Shown here piece by piece: positions 13,184 to 16,240 of a stretch of DNA of 16,240 nt. Within the stretch, counting starts at the first letter, position 1. Each line of letters opens with the position of its first letter. The DNA is from an uncultured Collinsella sp. (GTDB lineage: Bacteria > Actinomycetota > Coriobacteriia > Coriobacteriales > Coriobacteriaceae). Below the pieces are notes generated by a model. The model had not been told where the DNA came from and did not search any database. It was given only the letters and a program-made list of their open reading frames with translations. The stretch is from the NCBI GenBank assembly GCA_902478365.1, contig CABSKX010000048.1:1-16240 (forward strand), written 5' to 3'. The position numbers and the translations under genes are program-made.

Positions 13184-15406
13184 ATGAATATGCTCAAAAT
13201 CTCGAAGGCGATCTTTAGGTCGCTTCTCTCCTCCAGGTCGCTCTGTGTTGTCGTTGTTGCGTTGATGGTTCTTTGTGCTCTGCCCGTCTTCAGGAGCGCG
13301 GCTGGCATCGACGGACGGGTCGAATACCTCGAGTCGGGAATAACCCGTGTTGAGCAGGAATTGTCAGCATCCTATGCGGATGCGCTTGTGAATGCGGGGG
13401 AGGACGGTGTCTATACCTCTTCATCAAGCATGCCCGCGCTTCTGTACCCTCTTGCCGCGGGACGTCTTATCTTGGCACCGCTCTCTCCCCTACTTCCGTT
13501 TCTGCAGATATCGGATGGAGAGTACACCTATTATGACGGATCGAAGGAGTACTTGCTATGGGTCGCAACGGCCGTTGCCGTCTCGTTCCTTGCCGCGCGT
13601 CTTAACAAACGTGAAAAGCTCATCATCCAGGCACCGATGGGCGAGCTGGGTAGACTTGTTGCATCGAGCGTATGGGCGAGTGTTTTTGCAATGCTTGCCG
13701 TCCTCGCCATCAATCTTCCAGGGATAATCGCCGCGCTTGTGAAGAATGGCCCGGGCTCGCCGTTCTATCCGATAGGCTACATTCAATATGCGACTCCGGT
13801 TATCAAACCGGCTTGGCTGGTGTTCGCGCAGACGGCCATCTTGCAATTCTTGGTGGCAGCGTTCATCTCGCTTGTCGTTCACCTTGCCGTGAAGATTGCC
13901 AATAACCCTACGCTTGGAATCGTGTTCGTATGTGCCCTGATGGGGGTGACGATGGTTCCCGGGTATTACGGAAGATCCATCGCTTTACGTGAGTTCGCCC
14001 TGTTGAATCCCCTTACGTATGCGAACACTGAGTTGACCGTCGGCGCCTATAGCCCGTACCCGACAACGCAGATAGTGAATCTGCCTGGACTTTGCTTCGA
14101 GCGTGGCGCGATTGCCCTCGTATGCGCAATCGGGATCGAGGTGCTGGCAATTAGCCTGCTTTGCGTTGCTGGAAAGAGCGGCTGCGCGTGCCCGATATCC
14201 CCGATTTGTCTTGAGAGAGGTTCCTTCACTGCATCGAGAACGGCAACTCGTTCGAGCGCTTGTGCCTCCGCCGTTGCATACGTAAGAACGATGGGGAAAC
14301 TGCTCCTGCGTTCTCCTACCCTCGCCGTATGCGCGATTGCAATGTCGACGACGATGCTGGCCCCGGCTCTGGTCGAGATGTTTCCTGACGCTGATAACGT
14401 TTCCGCTGTTCGGTATAGGGATGGGGAGCTCCGTTCAATAGATCGGTATCTAGAGCAGAACGCTGCGAATATGGACGTCGAGGGCAAAGCGGCCCTGGAA
14501 GACATGCGGGATGCTCTTTCGGGTTTCGTGTACGCGCCTATGCCTGCGGAGGGGTTTCGAAGCCTTGCGACGTACGAGCGCGCTCGAGGTGAGCTGGGCG
14601 CGGCAGATGCGACTCTCCTGCAATCGATCGGAATCGAGCCGGAGACTCCTTCTCGTGCGGAGGCGCGCGCCCTTCTGCTTGAGTCGATCGCGAGCTTGCC
14701 GGACCCCAAGGTTTACGAGTTAAGTACGAAGATGCCCCCATTAATCCTCCTTTCGTATCTCCAGGCAGCGCTTCCCTCCTTATTTTTGCTGTTGCCCGTG
14801 GTTGTCACATCGCTCGCGTGCACCCACCTGCAGTGTCGTTCCCTTCTGGTTCTCCAGATCCCCGCAACAGCGCATGTGCGTTTTCTGACGGCTGTTGCGC
14901 TGGCTCTCCTGCTTGGCTTGGTGCTGCTTTTGGTGTCGATGGTTCCCGCTGTCGTTGTGTCCGTGATTAAGAACGGTGCGGGTGGATCGGAGTATCCCGT
15001 CGCTCTCATTCGGGCGGGAGCTTCGACAACGTCCATGGTGGGGGAGGCGGTGTTGTGCAGTATTCCGTTGCTGGTCATGGCATACGGCGTGATTTCCGTC
15101 GTCGCTGCGTTGACAGCAGCGATTAGCCGCAACCCCGTTGTCACCGGAATGGTTTGCGCGGTTCTCTTGGTGTTGGGTTCGTTGAGCGCTCATGTTGAAA
15201 GCGTGGGCATGGGCGTCGCGCTGCTGGCTCCATTCGCCTCGTTTGATCCCGCTTCCCAGGTGGGGACGATTGGGTTCCTTGGGCGAGGGACGAACGCGAT
15301 GCCTTTTGGAGAGGTCGTCGGCGCATCGGGCGCCCTGCTGGTGGTCTTGGGCGCCGTATCTCCGTTGATGGTGCGCCTGAGTGTTCCAAAGATCGAAAGG
15401 GGATGA
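13184..15406 (+). CDS. Internally duplicated ABC-2-like permease
   Basis: Large integral membrane protein, 740 residues from the ATG at 13184, chosen because AAGG lies 6 nt before it (an upstream ATG at 13166 has no ribosome binding site). Two halves repeat one plan: an N-terminal helix (about 19-36; 379-397), an extracellular helical loop of about 85-120 residues, then a block of five hydrophobic segments. Matching landmarks are LVKNGPGSPFYP (186-196) with VIKNGAGGSEYP (594-605), AVKIANNPTLGIVF (235-248) with TAAISRNPVVTGMV (644-657), and ALLNPLTY (272-279) with ALLAPFAS (679-686). This is two permease subunits fused in one chain, enough with an ATPase dimer for a complete transporter. The following ATPase gene confirms the context. 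The loop may bind a peptide or envelope substrate (speculative). No specific family is recognised. Confidence 0.85.
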   Translation: MNMLKISKAIFRSLLSSRSLCVVVVALMVLCALPVFRSAAGIDGRVEYLESGITRVEQELSASYADALVNAGEDGVYTSSSSMPALLYPLAAGRLILAPLSPLLPFLQISDGEYTYYDGSKEYLLWVATAVAVSFLAARLNKREKLIIQAPMGELGRLVASSVWASVFAMLAVLAINLPGIIAALVKNGPGSPFYPIGYIQYATPVIKPAWLVFAQTAILQFLVAAFISLVVHLAVKIANNPTLGIVFVCALMGVTMVPGYYGRSIALREFALLNPLTYANTELTVGAYSPYPTTQIVNLPGLCFERGAIALVCAIGIEVLAISLLCVAGKSGCACPISPICLERGSFTASRTATRSSACASAVAYVRTMGKLLLRSPTLAVCAIAMSTTMLAPALVEMFPDADNVSAVRYRDGELRSIDRYLEQNAANMDVEGKAALEDMRDALSGFVYAPMPAEGFRSLATYERARGELGAADATLLQSIGIEPETPSRAEARALLLESIASLPDPKVYELSTKMPPLILLSYLQAALPSLFLLLPVVVTSLACTHLQCRSLLVLQIPATAHVRFLTAVALALLLGLVLLLVSMVPAVVVSVIKNGAGGSEYPVALIRAGASTTSMVGEAVLCSIPLLVMAYGVISVVAALTAAISRNPVVTGMVCAVLLVLGSLSAHVESVGMGVALLAPFASFDPASQVGTIGFLGRGTNAMPFGEVVGASGALLVVLGAVSPLMVRLSVPKIERG

Positions 15407-15411
15407 TCTCG

Positions 15412-16152
15412 ATGATTGACCTTCAAACGCTGACGATCTCTTATGGAAAGAAGGTGCTCGTAGATTCGGTGAACGCTGAGTTTGCCCCGGGTACGGTCTA
15501 CGGTCTCGTCGCTCCGAACGGGCATGGAAAGACGACGTTGCTGCGTGCGATGGCAGGTTTGCCGGGTCCTCGCGTGGACGGGAGCATCGTTCTGGATGAG
15601 GTGCAGGGTACGGGTGCGAGAGAGGTCCGTTCTATGATCTTCTATGCACCTGGTGAGGGGACGCTGCTGTATCCCGGATTGCGTGCGGAAGATCACCTCA
15701 AGATGGTTTGCGATATGTGGCCGCATGCTCGCGATATCGAAGAGATAGTGGAACAAACGCAGATAGGCGAGTTCGCGAAGATGAGGATCCGCACTCTGAG
15801 CCAGGGCATGAAGCAGCAGCTTACCCTGGCGATTGCGTATGCGACGGGCGCGCGGTACCTTCTATTAGATGAGCCCATGAACGCGCTCGACCCCAGCAGG
15901 GTGGACTTGCATTCCGAGATTCTCAGGAAGCTGGCCGATTCTGGTACGTGCATCATCATGTCATCCCACATCTTGGATTCGGTCGATAGGCTGTGCGATG
16001 AGATTCTGTTTTTGAAGGATGGGAGGCTCATTAGAAGCATTCCGCAAGATGATGCTGCGCCGAAGTCTCCTGGATCCCATTTCGCAAAGCCTGCCGGACG
16101 CGCCGAGGGTGCGCTAAGCACGTATCGGCGACTCTACGAAAAGGGCGGGTAG
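15412..16152 (+). CDS. ABC transporter ATP-binding protein
   Basis: Cytoplasmic ATPase that would power the adjacent permease. 246 residues from the ATG at 15412, preferred because AAAGGGG (15396-15402) lies 9 nt upstream; the in-frame ATG at 15403 would touch that site. Walker A is APNGHGKTT (34-42), with Ala in place of the usual first Gly. The Q-loop region reads FYAPGEGTLLYPGL without the usual Gln. The signature is LSQGMKQQL (129-137), Walker B LLLDEP (150-155, Asp153, Glu154), the D-loop follows as NALD, and the H-loop is SSH (His186). These keep the essential catalytic residues. It starts 5 bp after the permease stop, so the two are one operon. The profile is that of ABC-2 type efflux or bacteriocin-immunity ATPases; the substrate is unknown. 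Confidence 0.95.
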   Translation: MIDLQTLTISYGKKVLVDSVNAEFAPGTVYGLVAPNGHGKTTLLRAMAGLPGPRVDGSIVLDEVQGTGAREVRSMIFYAPGEGTLLYPGLRAEDHLKMVCDMWPHARDIEEIVEQTQIGEFAKMRIRTLSQGMKQQLTLAIAYATGARYLLLDEPMNALDPSRVDLHSEILRKLADSGTCIIMSSHILDSVDRLCDEILFLKDGRLIRSIPQDDAAPKSPGSHFAKPAGRAEGALSTYRRLYEKGG

Positions 16153-16154
16153 AA

Positions 16155-16240
16155 ATGCAAGTTAAAAATCTATGTGGCCAATGTGATACCGTTGAACCCG
16201 CGTATCGATACCGTTCAGCCATTCGCCTCGCCCCCATCTT
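16155..16240 (+). CDS. Start of a third gene in the ABC operon, truncated by the window
   Basis: An ATG two bases after the ATPase stop codon opens a frame that stays open to the window end: 28 codons, MQVKNLCGQCDTVEP then YRYRSAIRLAPI. A GGGCGGG stretch lies about 8 nt before it. The CGQC pair suggests a zinc-ribbon-like or thiol start, and the basic, hydrophobic end may lead into a membrane segment. Identity cannot be decided from this much sequence. Confidence 0.55.
   Translation, partial: MQVKNLCGQCDTVEPAYRYRSAIRLAPI

Overview
The window is a high-GC (roughly 60%) bacterial chromosome segment. Gene content, codon bias and the style of its intergenic repeats fit a Coriobacteriia gut actinobacterium, most likely Collinsella or a close relative. 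This assignment is an inference from protein style; no rRNA or other marker is present.

Positions 1-11,500 are ordinary core chromosome. A class A penicillin-binding protein (minus strand, 3' end outside the window) lies divergent to a U32-family peptidase/rRNA-hydroxylation-type protein. Then come tyrosyl-tRNA synthetase (tyrS) with a strong terminator, adenine deaminase, and two convergent Cof-type HAD phosphatases. A minus-strand pair follows: a small ACT-domain protein and citrate synthase (gltA), ending in a strong terminator. The gaps hold structured DNA: a 21-bp inverted repeat behind tyrS, a long hairpin that contains the ribosome binding site of the first HAD gene, and a family of GGGGAC-containing repeats behind adenine deaminase and between the two HAD genes.

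Positions 11,500-12,275 look like a recombination scar. About 400 bp without a gene contains clustered hairpins. Next is a shortened, internally deleted tyrosine-recombinase remnant whose reading frame begins directly after the stop codon of a small XRE regulator.

Positions 12,275-16,240 are a compact accessory module. On the minus strand, a DUF2975 four-helix membrane protein and a YozG-like XRE regulator are translationally coupled. Divergent from them is a plus-strand operon: a 740-residue membrane protein made of two tandem copies of one permease unit, an ABC ATPase 5 bp after it, and the start of a third gene cut by the window edge. The divergent region carries a perfect 7-bp inverted repeat over the regulator-side -10 box, a plausible operator. 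This module is the best candidate for a poorly described system: probably an ABC exporter with a fused, duplicated transmembrane subunit and its own regulator pair. Its substrate cannot be read from the sequence.
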